Assembly: GCF_000721075.1 (NCBI RefSeq) | Contig: NZ_JOEQ01000017.1 | Location: 101,418 to 165,417, forward strand | Origin: Streptosporangium amethystogenes | GTDB taxonomy: Bacteria; Actinomycetota; Actinomycetes; Streptosporangiales; Streptosporangiaceae | Reading direction: 5' to 3' | DNA length: 64,000 nt | Part shown: positions 53,782-62,497 of the stretch, piece after piece | Layout of the letters: each line of letters begins with the position of its first letter | How positions within the stretch are numbered: position 1 is the stretch's first letter | Notes under the pieces: generated by a model | Databases searched by the model: none | What the model saw: the letters and a program-made list of their open reading frames with translations, nothing else | What the model was told of the DNA's origin: nothing | Program-made: the position numbers and the translations under genes

Positions 53782-55374
53782 TCAGTGCGGCCGGCGTTCG
53801 AACAGGGTCCCGTTCACCACCATGGCGTCGAGGCCGGCTTCCCGGAACACCGCCATCGCCTCGGCCGGGGTCTCGACGATCGGCTCGCCGCGGATGTTGA
53901 GAGAGGTGTTCAACAGCACCGGGGGCGCGCCGAGGCCGGCGAACTCCGCCAGCAGCCGACCGAGCGACGGGTGGTCCTCCTGCTCCAGCGTCTGGACTCG
54001 GGCCGTGCCGTCCACATGGCATACGCCCGCGAGCGTCTTTCGGTGCTCCGGCCGGATGGGCCAGGCGAACTGCATCCAGGGGGAGGCGCAGTCGGCGTCG
54101 AAGTAGTCCCCGGCCGCCTCCGCGAGGACCACCGGGGCGAGCGGCCGGAACCACTCGCGGTGTTTGATGCGGCTGTTGATCCGCCGTGCGACGTCGGCGC
54201 GCCGGGGGTCGGCGAGGATGCTGCGGTGGCCAAGCGCTCGCGGTCCGAACTCCGAGCGCCCTTCGAACCAGCCGACCACTCCGCCCCGGTCGAGCAGCTC
54301 GGCCGTACGACGCAGGACCCGGTCGTCGATCTCCTCCGTGCCGTAGGTTCGCCCCCGGTATGGACCGACGGGGAAGCGCGCGGTCGAGGTCGGCGGGTCG
54401 AGTTCGAGTGCGGCGAGGATCGCCGCGCCGAGCGCCGTTCCGTCATCGCCGGGGGCATAGACCACGTGGACCCGTTCGAACGTGGTGTTCTTTATGATCT
54501 TTCCGTTGAACGCGCAGTTCAGCGCGACTCCCCCGGCCAGGCACAGGTTGGGGCAGCCGGTCACCCGCCAGGCGTGGGCCAGCACGTGCAGCAGGATCTG
54601 TTCCAGGACCCACTGACCGGCGAAGGCGATGCTCGCGTCGATCTCGAACCCGCCGGACACCTGGTCCGAGCGGATCCGGCGGATCCGCTCGACCACGCCG
54701 TACGGTCCCTCCAGCGTGATGGTGAAGCGTCCGTCCGGCAACAGCTCGACGGCCTCCATGAGCTCGCCAGTGAACCGGTCGTCACCGTAGGGTGCGAGGG
54801 CCATCGTCTTGCCGGCCTGCATGAAGGCGAAGCCGATCCCCTCGGTGACCGCCCGGTAGAGGTCGCCGAGCGAGTTGGACATCAGCGCCGTCAGGTCGTT
54901 GGACGACGTGGCGCCCCGCTTGGCCCCCACCACCTGGCCGAGCCGGATGAGCTCGTTGCCCCGGCCCAGCATCCAGGTGGTCGTCTCCCGCTCGTGCCGG
55001 TCCGCGGCGCCCGGTCCGACGACGCTTCCCGCTCCGTCCACGACCAGCACCACGGCCTCCTCGAAAGGGCTGGTGAAGAAGGTGCTCGCGGCGTGCGACC
55101 GGTGGTGGTTGACCCAGCGGATCGAGATCTCGGGTTCCCAGCCGCACAGCGGGGTGAGCATGTCGTTCGCGGCGAAGGCCCGGATGTCCTCGGCCCTCAG
55201 GCCTGCCGCGTCCAGGCAGTAGGCGAGGGAGGCCCGACAGGGGTCGGGGTCCAGCAGCGCGTAGCGGACCCGGCTGAGCCGCTCGTCCTCGATCGCGATG
55301 CTGCCGCCGTCCTCGGTGATCAGCCAGGTGGCGAAGTCGTGAATGGACCCGCCGAACCCTATGACGCCCGTCAT
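53782..55374 (-). CDS. O-carbamoyltransferase (TobZ/NodU family)
   Basis: A 530-residue carbamoyltransferase that transfers carbamoyl phosphate, via an adenylate, to a hydroxyl of a sugar or natural product. Seen: the N-terminal Kae1-like half with NHHRSHAAS and VLVVDGAGSVV, the ATP site GCPNLCLAGGVALNCAFNGK, and the C-terminal YrdC-like signature GRSEFGPRALGHRSILADPR with REWFRPLAPVVL. Family members decorate tobramycin, novobiocin, cephamycins and Nod factors. It is adjacent to the membrane protein gene and reads the same way, consistent with an operon with the dehydrogenase. Confidence 0.92.
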   Translation of the reverse strand: MTGVIGFGGSIHDFATWLITEDGGSIAIEDERLSRVRYALLDPDPCRASLAYCLDAAGLRAEDIRAFAANDMLTPLCGWEPEISIRWVNHHRSHAASTFFTSPFEEAVVLVVDGAGSVVGPGAADRHERETTTWMLGRGNELIRLGQVVGAKRGATSSNDLTALMSNSLGDLYRAVTEGIGFAFMQAGKTMALAPYGDDRFTGELMEAVELLPDGRFTITLEGPYGVVERIRRIRSDQVSGGFEIDASIAFAGQWVLEQILLHVLAHAWRVTGCPNLCLAGGVALNCAFNGKIIKNTTFERVHVVYAPGDDGTALGAAILAALELDPPTSTARFPVGPYRGRTYGTEEIDDRVLRRTAELLDRGGVVGWFEGRSEFGPRALGHRSILADPRRADVARRINSRIKHREWFRPLAPVVLAEAAGDYFDADCASPWMQFAWPIRPEHRKTLAGVCHVDGTARVQTLEQEDHPSLGRLLAEFAGLGAPPVLLNTSLNIRGEPIVETPAEAMAVFREAGLDAMVVNGTLFERRPH

Positions 55375-55387
55375 ACTTTCTCCTTCG

Positions 55388-56278
55388 TTAGGTCTCGGCA
55401 CTGCCGGCCCACGGGTTGCACAGGTGGACGAGGAGGATCGCGATCGCCCAGCGGTCGGGCATCACCGAGACGGCGCCCAGCGCCACCGGCGGGGCCGCCC
55501 ACTGGTACAGCCGTGCCGTGTCCGTGGCGACGAGAAGCTGGGCATAGGCGAGGGTCACGGTGACGACGAGCATGGGCACGATGCGCGCGTCGGTGACGAG
55601 CAGCGCGAGCAGCCCGGCCCCCCAGGGCGTCAGCGTCGCCAGCGGGTCGAACCACTTTCCCGCGTGGTAGAGGCTGCCCGCCCGCCAGGGATTTCGCATC
55701 AGCTCGGACTGCCCGAAGTGGTCCTCGCCGACGGTGCCGGTCAGCCGGCGGATCAACGGGGCGGCGAGAGCGGCCAGGGGCAGCCAGTGCCAGGCGAAAC
55801 AGGCGGCGAACAGCGGAGCCGACTCCTTGACGCACCCGGCGACGAGGGCCGCCAGCAGGGCTGGGAGCCAGAGCCCGTGCTGGAGGAGGATCGCCGAGCC
55901 GAGAGCCCAGGCGAGGGCCGTCCCGTCGACGAGCACCGGCCAGCGGAGCTGGATCCGCCAGATTCCCGGCATGCCGCATATCAACAGGCCGCCGACCACC
56001 CGCAGGCGCGCGTCGGGAATCCAGGGTTCCATCCATACGGTGACCAGCGGTGGCAGCGCCACCAGGTGCGCGGTCGTGCACCAGCGCCATCGGCGTGGGG
56101 AGTCCCCGCACAGCGCGGGCAGCAGCCAGCGCAGCATGAACGGCAGCGCGACCGGCTGCCCGGCTCCCGCCCGCAGGTAGCGGCGGCCATCGGGACAGAC
56201 GGCCCGCACCGGCCAGTTGATCAGGCTCAACCCGAGCAGTACCAAGGAGAGACCGAGCGACCACAGCGCCGCGCTCAC
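55388..56278 (-). CDS. Polytopic membrane protein in the carbamoyltransferase operon
   Basis: A 296-residue protein with about eight hydrophobic helices and Trp/Arg-rich loops (WSLGLSLVLLGLSLINWPVR, WLPALLAALVAGCVKESAPL, LYQWAAPPVALGAVSVM). The conserved-looking KESAPLFA and GKWFDPLATLTPWG loops recall glycosyltransferase-C or exporter-like membrane enzymes. No definite family. The GTG start overlaps the stop of the dehydrogenase gene (GTGA), and the carbamoyltransferase follows 13 bases later, so the three form one operon. Confidence 0.75.
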   Translation of the reverse strand: MSAALWSLGLSLVLLGLSLINWPVRAVCPDGRRYLRAGAGQPVALPFMLRWLLPALCGDSPRRWRWCTTAHLVALPPLVTVWMEPWIPDARLRVVGGLLICGMPGIWRIQLRWPVLVDGTALAWALGSAILLQHGLWLPALLAALVAGCVKESAPLFAACFAWHWLPLAALAAPLIRRLTGTVGEDHFGQSELMRNPWRAGSLYHAGKWFDPLATLTPWGAGLLALLVTDARIVPMLVVTVTLAYAQLLVATDTARLYQWAAPPVALGAVSVMPDRWAIAILLVHLCNPWAGSAET

Positions 56279-57429
56279 GGATCACCGCACTGCTCGCACC
56301 ACCAGCAACCGGTGGCGTACGGGGTGGGTCCCAGCGGCGCGGGACGGCCGCACCGGGATCTCAGCCGCACCGGAGAGGTCTCCGGGGTCTCGATGGCCAG
56401 CATGGTCTCCGTGACGTGTCCGACGAACCCGCCGGTCAGCCGCTGTTCGGTCAGGCCCCGCAGGGCGTGCGCCATGTCGATGACTCCGATCCCGCGTCCA
56501 CCCGGCGCGTCCGCCGGATAGGGCACGGTCGTCCATCTCGACGATCGGGCCGTCTTCAGCCGGACCTTGCCGGTGTAGAAATTCGGGTCGGGGATCGCGA
56601 GGGTCCCCTCCGTCCCGAAGATCTCCAGATGCGGGATCCGGGTTCCCCACACCTCGAAACTCGTCGTCAGGGTGGCGACGACCCCGGTTTCGAACTCCAG
56701 GAGGGCCGCCAGGTGGGTCGGCACATCCGCGAGGAAGGTCTCCCCGGCGCGTGGTCCGGTGTCGATCGACCGCCGCGGTGAGGGCCGGCGGTGCGCGCCG
56801 ACGACGTCGCGCACCGGGCCGAGCAGTCCGACCAGCATGCTCAGGTAGTAGACGCCCATGTCCAGCAGCGGTCCCGCGCCGGGCTGGTAGAAGACCTCGG
56901 GCGTGGGACAGCTCCGTTCGTGTCCGGGGGTCAGGAGTGCCGCCGCCGCACCCAGCGGATGTCCGATCAGGCCCTGGTCGATCGCGCGGCGGGCGGCCTG
57001 GGCGGCGGCCCCGAGTGCGGTGTCGGGCGCGCCGCCCAGCATCGCGCCGGCCGTCGGGGCCGTGGCCAGCAGTTCGTCCAGCTCCGCGGCCGAGGCGGCG
57101 AGCGGTTTCTCGGTGTAGACGGACTTGCCGGCTCCCAGCGCCTGACGGGTGATCCCGGCGTGCCACCGCGGCGGGGTCAGGTTGATCACCAGCTCGATCG
57201 AGGCGTCCCGCAACGTCTCGGGCAGGGAGGCCGACACGGCCCGCGCGCAGGACGCGGCCAGCTGCCGGGCTCGCTCGGGAATCGAATCGCAGCAGGCGAC
57301 GATGTCGATGATCGGCGCCCTGGTCAGGGTCCTCAGATATTTGGCGGAGACGTTCCCGCAGCCGACGACGGCGCACCTGACAGGGGGGACCGGCATGTCT
57401 GCCTCGCGTGAGTGGGGCTGCACCGTCAT
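56275..57429 (-). CDS. Gfo/Idh/MocA-family NAD(P)-dependent sugar oxidoreductase
   Basis: A 384-residue dehydrogenase. The Rossmann motif CAVVGCGNVSAKYLRTL, the family hallmark SVYTEKPLAASAAELDEL and the C-terminal substrate sheet (LLDMGVYYLSMLVGLLGPV, FEVWGTRIPHLEIFGTEG) are clear. Such enzymes oxidise inositols or amino- and deoxysugars and appear in aminocyclitol and nucleoside pathways. The last ~25 residues are unusual, ending CWWCEQC-GDP. It heads a three-gene leftward operon. The start may be ATG 57396, which begins nearer the Rossmann fold. Confidence 0.88.
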   Translation of the reverse strand: MTVQPHSREADMPVPPVRCAVVGCGNVSAKYLRTLTRAPIIDIVACCDSIPERARQLAASCARAVSASLPETLRDASIELVINLTPPRWHAGITRQALGAGKSVYTEKPLAASAAELDELLATAPTAGAMLGGAPDTALGAAAQAARRAIDQGLIGHPLGAAAALLTPGHERSCPTPEVFYQPGAGPLLDMGVYYLSMLVGLLGPVRDVVGAHRRPSPRRSIDTGPRAGETFLADVPTHLAALLEFETGVVATLTTSFEVWGTRIPHLEIFGTEGTLAIPDPNFYTGKVRLKTARSSRWTTVPYPADAPGGRGIGVIDMAHALRGLTEQRLTGGFVGHVTETMLAIETPETSPVRLRSRCGRPAPLGPTPYATGCWWCEQCGDP

Positions 57430-57527
57430 GGCGAATACCTGAAGGCTCTGCTCTTATTAGAAAAGAAAGCCAGAGAATGACAAGGAAAAATTAGATTCTA
57501 TCTTCAGATAACATTTACGGAGATGCC

Positions 57528-58460
57528 GTGGCGGAAATTCGGCCATTCCGTTTCGGGGTGGAGACGGCGGGTGCCCCGAACGCGGCCCGCTGGCGGGACA
57601 TCGCCCGCGCGGTCGAGGACCTCGGCTACCGGACGCTGCTCATCATCGATCATCTCAGCGACCAGCTCGCGCCGGTTCCGGCGATGCTGGCGGCGGCCGA
57701 CGCCACGACGACGCTGAGGGTCGGCTCGCACATGCTCGCCAACGAGTTCCGCCATCCGGCGTTGCTGGCGAAGGAGGCGGCCACCGTCGACCTGCTGTCG
57801 GAGGGACGGCTGGAGCTCGGCCTCGGGGCGGGGTGGAACCGCGCCGAGCACGAGCGGATCGGGGTCGAGCTGCCCGCCCCGCCCACCCGGGTGGACCGGC
57901 TGGCCGAGGCGATCGCCGTCGTCAAGGGCCTGCTGGAGCACGAGTCGTTCAGCTTCTCCGGCCGCCACTACGCCCTCGACGAGGTGGCCGGACTGCCACG
58001 GCCGGTGCAGCGGCCGAGGCCGCCGCTGATGGTGGGCGGCGGCGGGCGGGCGATCCTGTCGCTGGCCGCGCGCGAGGCCGACATCGTCGGTCTGAACGCC
58101 AACCTGGCGTCCAGCCGTTCGGACGCCTCCAGCGCGGCGACCATGACCGGGGCGGCCACCGCCGCCAAGGTGGAGTGGATCCGGGCCGCGGCCGGGTCCC
58201 GGTTCGACGCGCTGGAACTCAGCGTCCGGGTCTACTACACGGTGGTGACCTCGGACGCGGAAGCGGCGGCCGCGGGACTCGGCCCGCTCACCGGGTTGCC
58301 GGTCGCCGAAGCACTGCGCTCACCCCATCTGCTGCTGGGCGACACCGAGCGACTGGTGGACTCCCTCCAGGAATATCGCGAAATATACGGTATTTCCTAT
58401 TTTGTAATTACGGCCGATGCCTATGAGGCGTTCGCCGGGGTCGTCTCCAGGCTGGGATAA
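57528..58460 (+). CDS. LLM-class F420-dependent oxidoreductase
   Basis: A 310-residue TIM-barrel enzyme. It begins PFRFGVETAGAPNAARWRDI, with LLIIDHLSDQLAPVPAM, RVGSHMLANEFRHPALLAKEAATVDLLS and the RLELGLGAGWNRAE motif of the MSMEG_2516-like F420 group. It transfers hydride to or from a cofactor-bound substrate; the substrate is unknown. The GTG at 57528 follows ACGGAG. It is divergent from the dehydrogenase operon across an AT-rich ~100-base promoter region. Confidence 0.88.
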   Translation: MAEIRPFRFGVETAGAPNAARWRDIARAVEDLGYRTLLIIDHLSDQLAPVPAMLAAADATTTLRVGSHMLANEFRHPALLAKEAATVDLLSEGRLELGLGAGWNRAEHERIGVELPAPPTRVDRLAEAIAVVKGLLEHESFSFSGRHYALDEVAGLPRPVQRPRPPLMVGGGGRAILSLAAREADIVGLNANLASSRSDASSAATMTGAATAAKVEWIRAAAGSRFDALELSVRVYYTVVTSDAEAAAAGLGPLTGLPVAEALRSPHLLLGDTERLVDSLQEYREIYGISYFVITADAYEAFAGVVSRLG

Positions 58461-58548
58461 CCGAGGCGGATGTAAATTTCGGGGATTCTGTTCCGGCCGC
58501 CTTCGCCCTACTGTGGTCCCAGAGTCGTCGGCGTAGGGACGGTTTCAG

Positions 58549-58923
58549 ATGGACATAGCTGCGGTGTCGTCCGCGGTGGCTCTCATGGTCGCCGGCGGCG
58601 CGGCCACGACCATGGGCGAGCAGGTGGCCCTGGACCTGGTCGAGCGGATCCGCGAGAGGATACGCGCGATCTTCGGCTCCGACGAGCGCTCGGCGGAGAC
58701 GCTGGACCAGGCGATCGAGGAGCCCGGCGACGAGAGCCGGATCAGGTCGCTGGCCGAGGCACTGTCCTGGTACGCGCGGCGGGACGAGGAGTTCGCCGGC
58801 GAACTGGAGGGGTGGGCGCGCGACCATCCGGCTCCGGCGTCCCTCGTGCAGAACGTCCACGCGGGCAGGGACGCCTACGCGGCCGGCCGGGACATGACGG
58901 TCAACCAGCGATCCGACCCCTGA
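58549..58923 (+). CDS. Small effector-like protein with hydrophobic N-terminal helices and C-terminal amyloid-like motif
   Basis: A 124-residue protein. An N-terminal hydrophobic/amphipathic helix (IAAVSSAVALMVAGGAATTM) and following helices (VERIRERIRAIFG) resemble the helical domains found before amyloid motifs in bacterial NLR effectors (Bell-type). Residues 102-119 repeat the pattern NVHAGRDAYAAGRDMTVN, matching the N-terminus of the NLR protein at 50993-53320 (MHAGRDLYVAGRDLII). The expected role is a membrane-active or signalling effector templated by the NLR. This is inferred from the shared motif and layout. Confidence 0.8.
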   Translation: MDIAAVSSAVALMVAGGAATTMGEQVALDLVERIRERIRAIFGSDERSAETLDQAIEEPGDESRIRSLAEALSWYARRDEEFAGELEGWARDHPAPASLVQNVHAGRDAYAAGRDMTVNQRSDP

Positions 58924-58979
58924 GACCATCGGCTCCGGGCTGACCGTCGGCTCGATGCCCCGGCGCACCCGGCGGGCGG

Positions 58980-59104
58980 CGTCCGGCCTTGCTCAGCCAC
59001 CGGGCCCACCGGTCGATGTCACGGACCAGGCGGCCGGGGTGCGCCTTGCGGGCCGGGCGGAAGCCGGCCTCGACCCCCAGGTGCGGCTCGATGTCGCGAC
59101 CTGT
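58980..59104 (-). pseudogene. Fragment of a VOC (glyoxalase/bleomycin-resistance) gene
   Basis: The minus-strand reading GRDIEPHLGVEAGFRPARKA then HPGRLVRDIDRWARWLSKAG matches the centre of VOC-superfamily proteins (HLGVEEDFRPARKAHPAxxVxDLD). There is no start, and the sequence changes character on both sides. It is a remnant in the gap between the effector-like gene and the amidotransferase. Confidence 0.65.
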
Positions 59105-59114
59105 GAACCCGTTC

Positions 59115-59984
59115 TCAGATCGCCTGCTGTGAGGCGGCGGCCTCCGGGCGCAGATCGGCGAGGCCCAGCCGGTGCGCCGGTTCCTCCGGCAGTACGACCC
59201 GGCGGGTGGGGCTGAGGTCCGGTCCGATGTGGAACAGCTCGCCGGGCTCCATCAGGTGCCACTGGGGATGGTCGTCCATGCGCTCGCTGGCGACCACGGA
59301 CGCGGAGGTGCCCGCCAGGTCGCGGGAGCGGACCCGCATCCGGTCGTTGCTGCCGCTGTGGTCGAGGTGCCGGACGCCGTGCTGTCCGCCGGCGGCACGC
59401 CGGAGTACGTACAGCTCGTGGGTGTCGGGATAGCGCAGCGCCCACAGGTCCCGCGGCGTGGTGAGGATCAGGTTGAGGGCGTAGACGGGCAGGTTCCTGG
59501 CGACCCAGCGTGCGGCGCTCTCGATGCCGGCGGCGACGTCGCCGCCGTGCGCCCTGGTCTCACGGGTGATCAGCGCGAAGAAGCGCTCCGAGTCGGTGTC
59601 CCCCCGGACCAGTTCCCGGTCCTTCCCCAGTTCCGCGTCGAGGTCGTCCAGGCCCTCGATCACCCCGTTGTGCGCGAAGAGCCGCCCTTCCTGCAGGAAG
59701 GGGTGCGTGTTGCGCACCTCCAGGCCGCCGGTGGAGGCGAAACGGATGTGCGCCAGAAAGGTGCTGGACTCCACCTCCTTGGCCTCTTCGGCGAAGCACC
59801 GGTCCTGGTAGGCGGCGATGGGAGCCTTGTGCATGTGCGGGGTGCCGTCGGCGTCGAAGTAGCCCAGCCCGGTCCCGTCGGGGTCGCGGTGGCTCTGGCG
59901 GCTCAGGCTGTCCGGGGCGTCCAGCAGCCAGAAGGTGGCACGCGTACGTTCAGGGGTGCTGCTCAGGCCGAACAGACGACACAT
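59115..59984 (-). CDS. Class II glutamine amidotransferase (YafJ-like)
   Basis: A 289-residue Ntn-hydrolase. After removal of Met the N-terminal nucleophile is Cys2 (MCRLFGLSS). Supporting motifs are HRDPDGTGLGYFD, FLAHIRFASTGGLEVRNTHPF, the GRLFAHNGVIEG oxyanion region and RGDTDSERFFALI. These enzymes release ammonia from glutamine or gamma-glutamyl compounds, and stand-alone members have poorly known targets. The ATG at 59984 is required by the Cys2 position. The glutamate decarboxylase gene lies 65 bases upstream in the same direction, so co-transcription and a link through glutamate are possible. Confidence 0.9.
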   Translation of the reverse strand: MCRLFGLSSTPERTRATFWLLDAPDSLSRQSHRDPDGTGLGYFDADGTPHMHKAPIAAYQDRCFAEEAKEVESSTFLAHIRFASTGGLEVRNTHPFLQEGRLFAHNGVIEGLDDLDAELGKDRELVRGDTDSERFFALITRETRAHGGDVAAGIESAARWVARNLPVYALNLILTTPRDLWALRYPDTHELYVLRRAAGGQHGVRHLDHSGSNDRMRVRSRDLAGTSASVVASERMDDHPQWHLMEPGELFHIGPDLSPTRRVVLPEEPAHRLGLADLRPEAAASQQAI

Positions 59985-60049
59985 CTCAGGGTTCTCCTTC
60001 TCCGTCACTTCTGTTCCGGCCGCACCGGCCCGTACCCGGCCCGGCGCCG

Positions 60050-61474
60050 TCAGCCGTGGCTCCGGGGCCTCCTGACCCCGGCCCCGTGCGCGAAACCGGT
60101 GGCGTCCTCGGCGGTGTGACGCGGCCGGTCCTGGCCGGAGAGGCGGGGCAGGACCCGGCGCAGGTCCTGCAGCAGCAGGTCGGCCAGGTCGTTGCTGAAG
60201 CCGTTACGGACGACGATGCGCAGCACCGCCAGGTCCGTGCGGTTCTTCGGGAAGGTGTAGGCGGGCACCAGCCAGCCGCGCTCGCGCAGCACGGCGGAGA
60301 CGTCGAAGACCGTGAAGTTGTCGATCCCCTCCCGTACCCGGAAGGCGAACACCGGGGCCTGGCCGCCGTCGGTGATCAGCTCGAACCGGTCCAGCCCGGC
60401 GATCTCCCCGGACAGCCGGGTCGCCACGTCCCGGCAGGTCTGCTGGACCCGGCGGTAGCCGTCGAAACCCAGCCTCAGGAAGTTGTAGTACTGCGCGACC
60501 ACCTGGGCGCCGGGGCGGGAGAAGTTCAGCGCGAAGGTCGGCATGTCCCCGCCGAGGTAGTTGACGTGAAAGACCAGGTCGTCGGGGAGCGCCTCGGAGT
60601 CGCGCCACAGCGCCCAGCCCACCCCCGGCATCACCAGCCCGAACTTGTGCCCGGAGGTGTTGATCGACGCCACCCTCGGCACCCGGAAATCCCAGTGCAG
60701 GTCGGGGTCGAGGAAGGGCGCGATCATCGCGCCGGAGGCGCCGTCCACGTGGATCGGCACGTCGAGTCCGGTACGGGCCTGCAGGTCGTCCAGGGCCGCG
60801 GCGATGTCGGCGACGGGCTCGTAGCTGCCGTCGTAGGTGGAGCCCAGGATGGCCACGACCCCGATGGTGTTCTCGTCGCACAGCTCGACGGCCGTCTCCG
60901 GGCTCAGGTGGTACCGGTCGCCCTCCATCGGCACATACCGGGGTTCGACGTCGAAGTAGTCGGCGAACTTCTCCCAGCAGATCTGCACGTTGACGCCCAT
61001 CACCAGGTTGGGCCGCCCGGCCGACCGTCCCTCGGCCTGGCACCGGTGCCGCCAGCGCCGCTTGAGTGCCAGACCGCCGAGCATCGCCGCCTCACTCGAA
61101 CCGGTCGTCGAGCAGCCCACCGCGCGATGGGGCTCCTCGGCGTGCCAGAGCCGGGCGAGCATGTCCACGCACCGGATCTCCAGCTCCGCGGTCTGCGGAT
61201 ACTCATCCTTGTCGATCATGTTCTTCTCGGCGCACTCGGCCATCAGCCGCCGCGCCTGCGGCTCCGCCCAGGTGGTGACGAACGTCGCCAGGTTCAGCCG
61301 CGCGTTGCCGTCCAGCATCAGCTCGTCGTGCACCAGCTGGTAGGCCGTCTCCGGCTCCATCTCCCCGGCGGGCATCGCGTAGCGCGGGACCCGGACCGGC
61401 TCCCGGCTGAAGATCGGGTTGATCTCCAGATCGCGGCTTCCCCGCCCGGTGTGACCGGGCCGCCTCAGTGGCAT
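60050..61474 (-). CDS. gad: Glutamate decarboxylase
   Basis: A 474-residue PLP enzyme converting glutamate to GABA and CO2. Seen: the N-terminal INPIFSREPVRVPRYAMP, AVGCSTTGSSEAAMLGGLAL (cofactor phosphate site), VPIHVDGASGAMIAPF (Asp that pairs with the pyridine N), and the lysine motif SINTSGHKFG with K277. Length fits bacterial and plant GadB-like forms. It probably acts in acid/GABA metabolism. It lies upstream of the amidotransferase in the same orientation. Confidence 0.93.
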   Translation of the reverse strand: MPLRRPGHTGRGSRDLEINPIFSREPVRVPRYAMPAGEMEPETAYQLVHDELMLDGNARLNLATFVTTWAEPQARRLMAECAEKNMIDKDEYPQTAELEIRCVDMLARLWHAEEPHRAVGCSTTGSSEAAMLGGLALKRRWRHRCQAEGRSAGRPNLVMGVNVQICWEKFADYFDVEPRYVPMEGDRYHLSPETAVELCDENTIGVVAILGSTYDGSYEPVADIAAALDDLQARTGLDVPIHVDGASGAMIAPFLDPDLHWDFRVPRVASINTSGHKFGLVMPGVGWALWRDSEALPDDLVFHVNYLGGDMPTFALNFSRPGAQVVAQYYNFLRLGFDGYRRVQQTCRDVATRLSGEIAGLDRFELITDGGQAPVFAFRVREGIDNFTVFDVSAVLRERGWLVPAYTFPKNRTDLAVLRIVVRNGFSNDLADLLLQDLRRVLPRLSGQDRPRHTAEDATGFAHGAGVRRPRSHG

Positions 61475-61564
61475 CTTCCCACCCCCTCACCTGGGCTTTC
61501 CCCTAGGCTGGGTACCCGTGCCGCCGCGGTACGACACCAACCGCCGGTGATCCGTCCGGCTCCG

Positions 61565-62497
61565 TCACCGGTACGGCTGCCACCTGACCGTCTGGTCGCG
61601 AGCCTTGAAACTGCGCATGCGGTGCTCCCACTGCGACCGGATACCCGGGTTGCTGCGCAGCACGGGCAGGACGCTGGTGACCAGCTTCAGCTCGCGGAGG
61701 CGGCGCAGCACCGGAAAACCGCGCCAGCGGGTGACGTCGAAGCCGTAGCCCTCGGCGAGCGACGTGTGCTCGTCGGCGGGATAGTCCATCCGCAGGCGGC
61801 CGACCGCCACCGGGGCGAGGTCCCACTCGCGCGGGCCTATCCCGGTGCTGTCGAAGTCGCACAGCACCGGCCCCTTGGGCCCGGCGATGACGTTGCCCAT
61901 GAACACGTCACCGTGGATGACCCCGGCGGGGAGCGCGTAGTCGAGCGCGGCGAGCCGCTCCTCGACCTCGTCGCACTCGTCCAGCAGGAAGGCGTGGTCG
62001 CCCGCGGACAGGTCCTCCGGTTCGGCGAGCCGCTGACGGACCTCGGTCATCGGGGCCCACTCCGGCAGGTCCACCGGCGGGTCCGGCAGCCTGTGCAGGC
62101 GTCTGAGCAGGGTGGCCAGCTCGCCGCCGCCGGGGCGCGGGCCCACCTCGGGGGTGTGCTTCCACAGCGTCACCAGGTGGCCCTCCACCTGGAGCGGCTG
62201 CTCGCAGCCCGGCAGGAGCCGCACCGCGGGGAAGTCGTGGTCGGCCAGCCAGCGGGCGACCCGCACCACGGTCGGCACCCGCGAGCGGGCGGCCGAGGAC
62301 CCGGCGACGCGCACCACGACGGGCGCCCGGCGCAGGCGGAAGACCGCGTTGTTCGTGAACTTGATCAGTTCGGCGTCACCGGACGCGAGCCCGGCCCGGT
62401 CACAGACCGATGCCAGCAGCGAGTGGAGCCGATCGCGGGTGAGACCACCGGCCTGAGCGGCGGCGTGGTCTGCGGCGTGGTCGGTGGTCATCGTCAT
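61565..62497 (-). CDS. Aminoglycoside-phosphotransferase-family (APH) kinase
   Basis: A 310-residue kinase-like protein. The catalytic loop reads PAGVIHGDVFMGNVIAG, then VLCDFDSTGIGPREWDLAP. It shares the GPREWDL and GYGFDVTRWRGF segments with the APH protein at 10651, so the two are paralogues. The ATG overlaps the stop of the XRE/TPR regulator gene (ATGA), making them one coupled unit. The partner arrangement is repeated, suggesting that the regulator and kinase work on a common signal. Confidence 0.87.
   Translation of the reverse strand: MTMTTDHAADHAAAQAGGLTRDRLHSLLASVCDRAGLASGDAELIKFTNNAVFRLRRAPVVVRVAGSSAARSRVPTVVRVARWLADHDFPAVRLLPGCEQPLQVEGHLVTLWKHTPEVGPRPGGGELATLLRRLHRLPDPPVDLPEWAPMTEVRQRLAEPEDLSAGDHAFLLDECDEVEERLAALDYALPAGVIHGDVFMGNVIAGPKGPVLCDFDSTGIGPREWDLAPVAVGRLRMDYPADEHTSLAEGYGFDVTRWRGFPVLRRLRELKLVTSVLPVLRSNPGIRSQWEHRMRSFKARDQTVRWQPYR

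Noticed and set aside
59115..61474. A GABA-shunt or acid-resistance operon of decarboxylase and amidotransferase
   Set aside because: Orientation and spacing allow co-transcription, but no glutamate/GABA antiporter or transaminase is present, so a defined pathway is not claimed.
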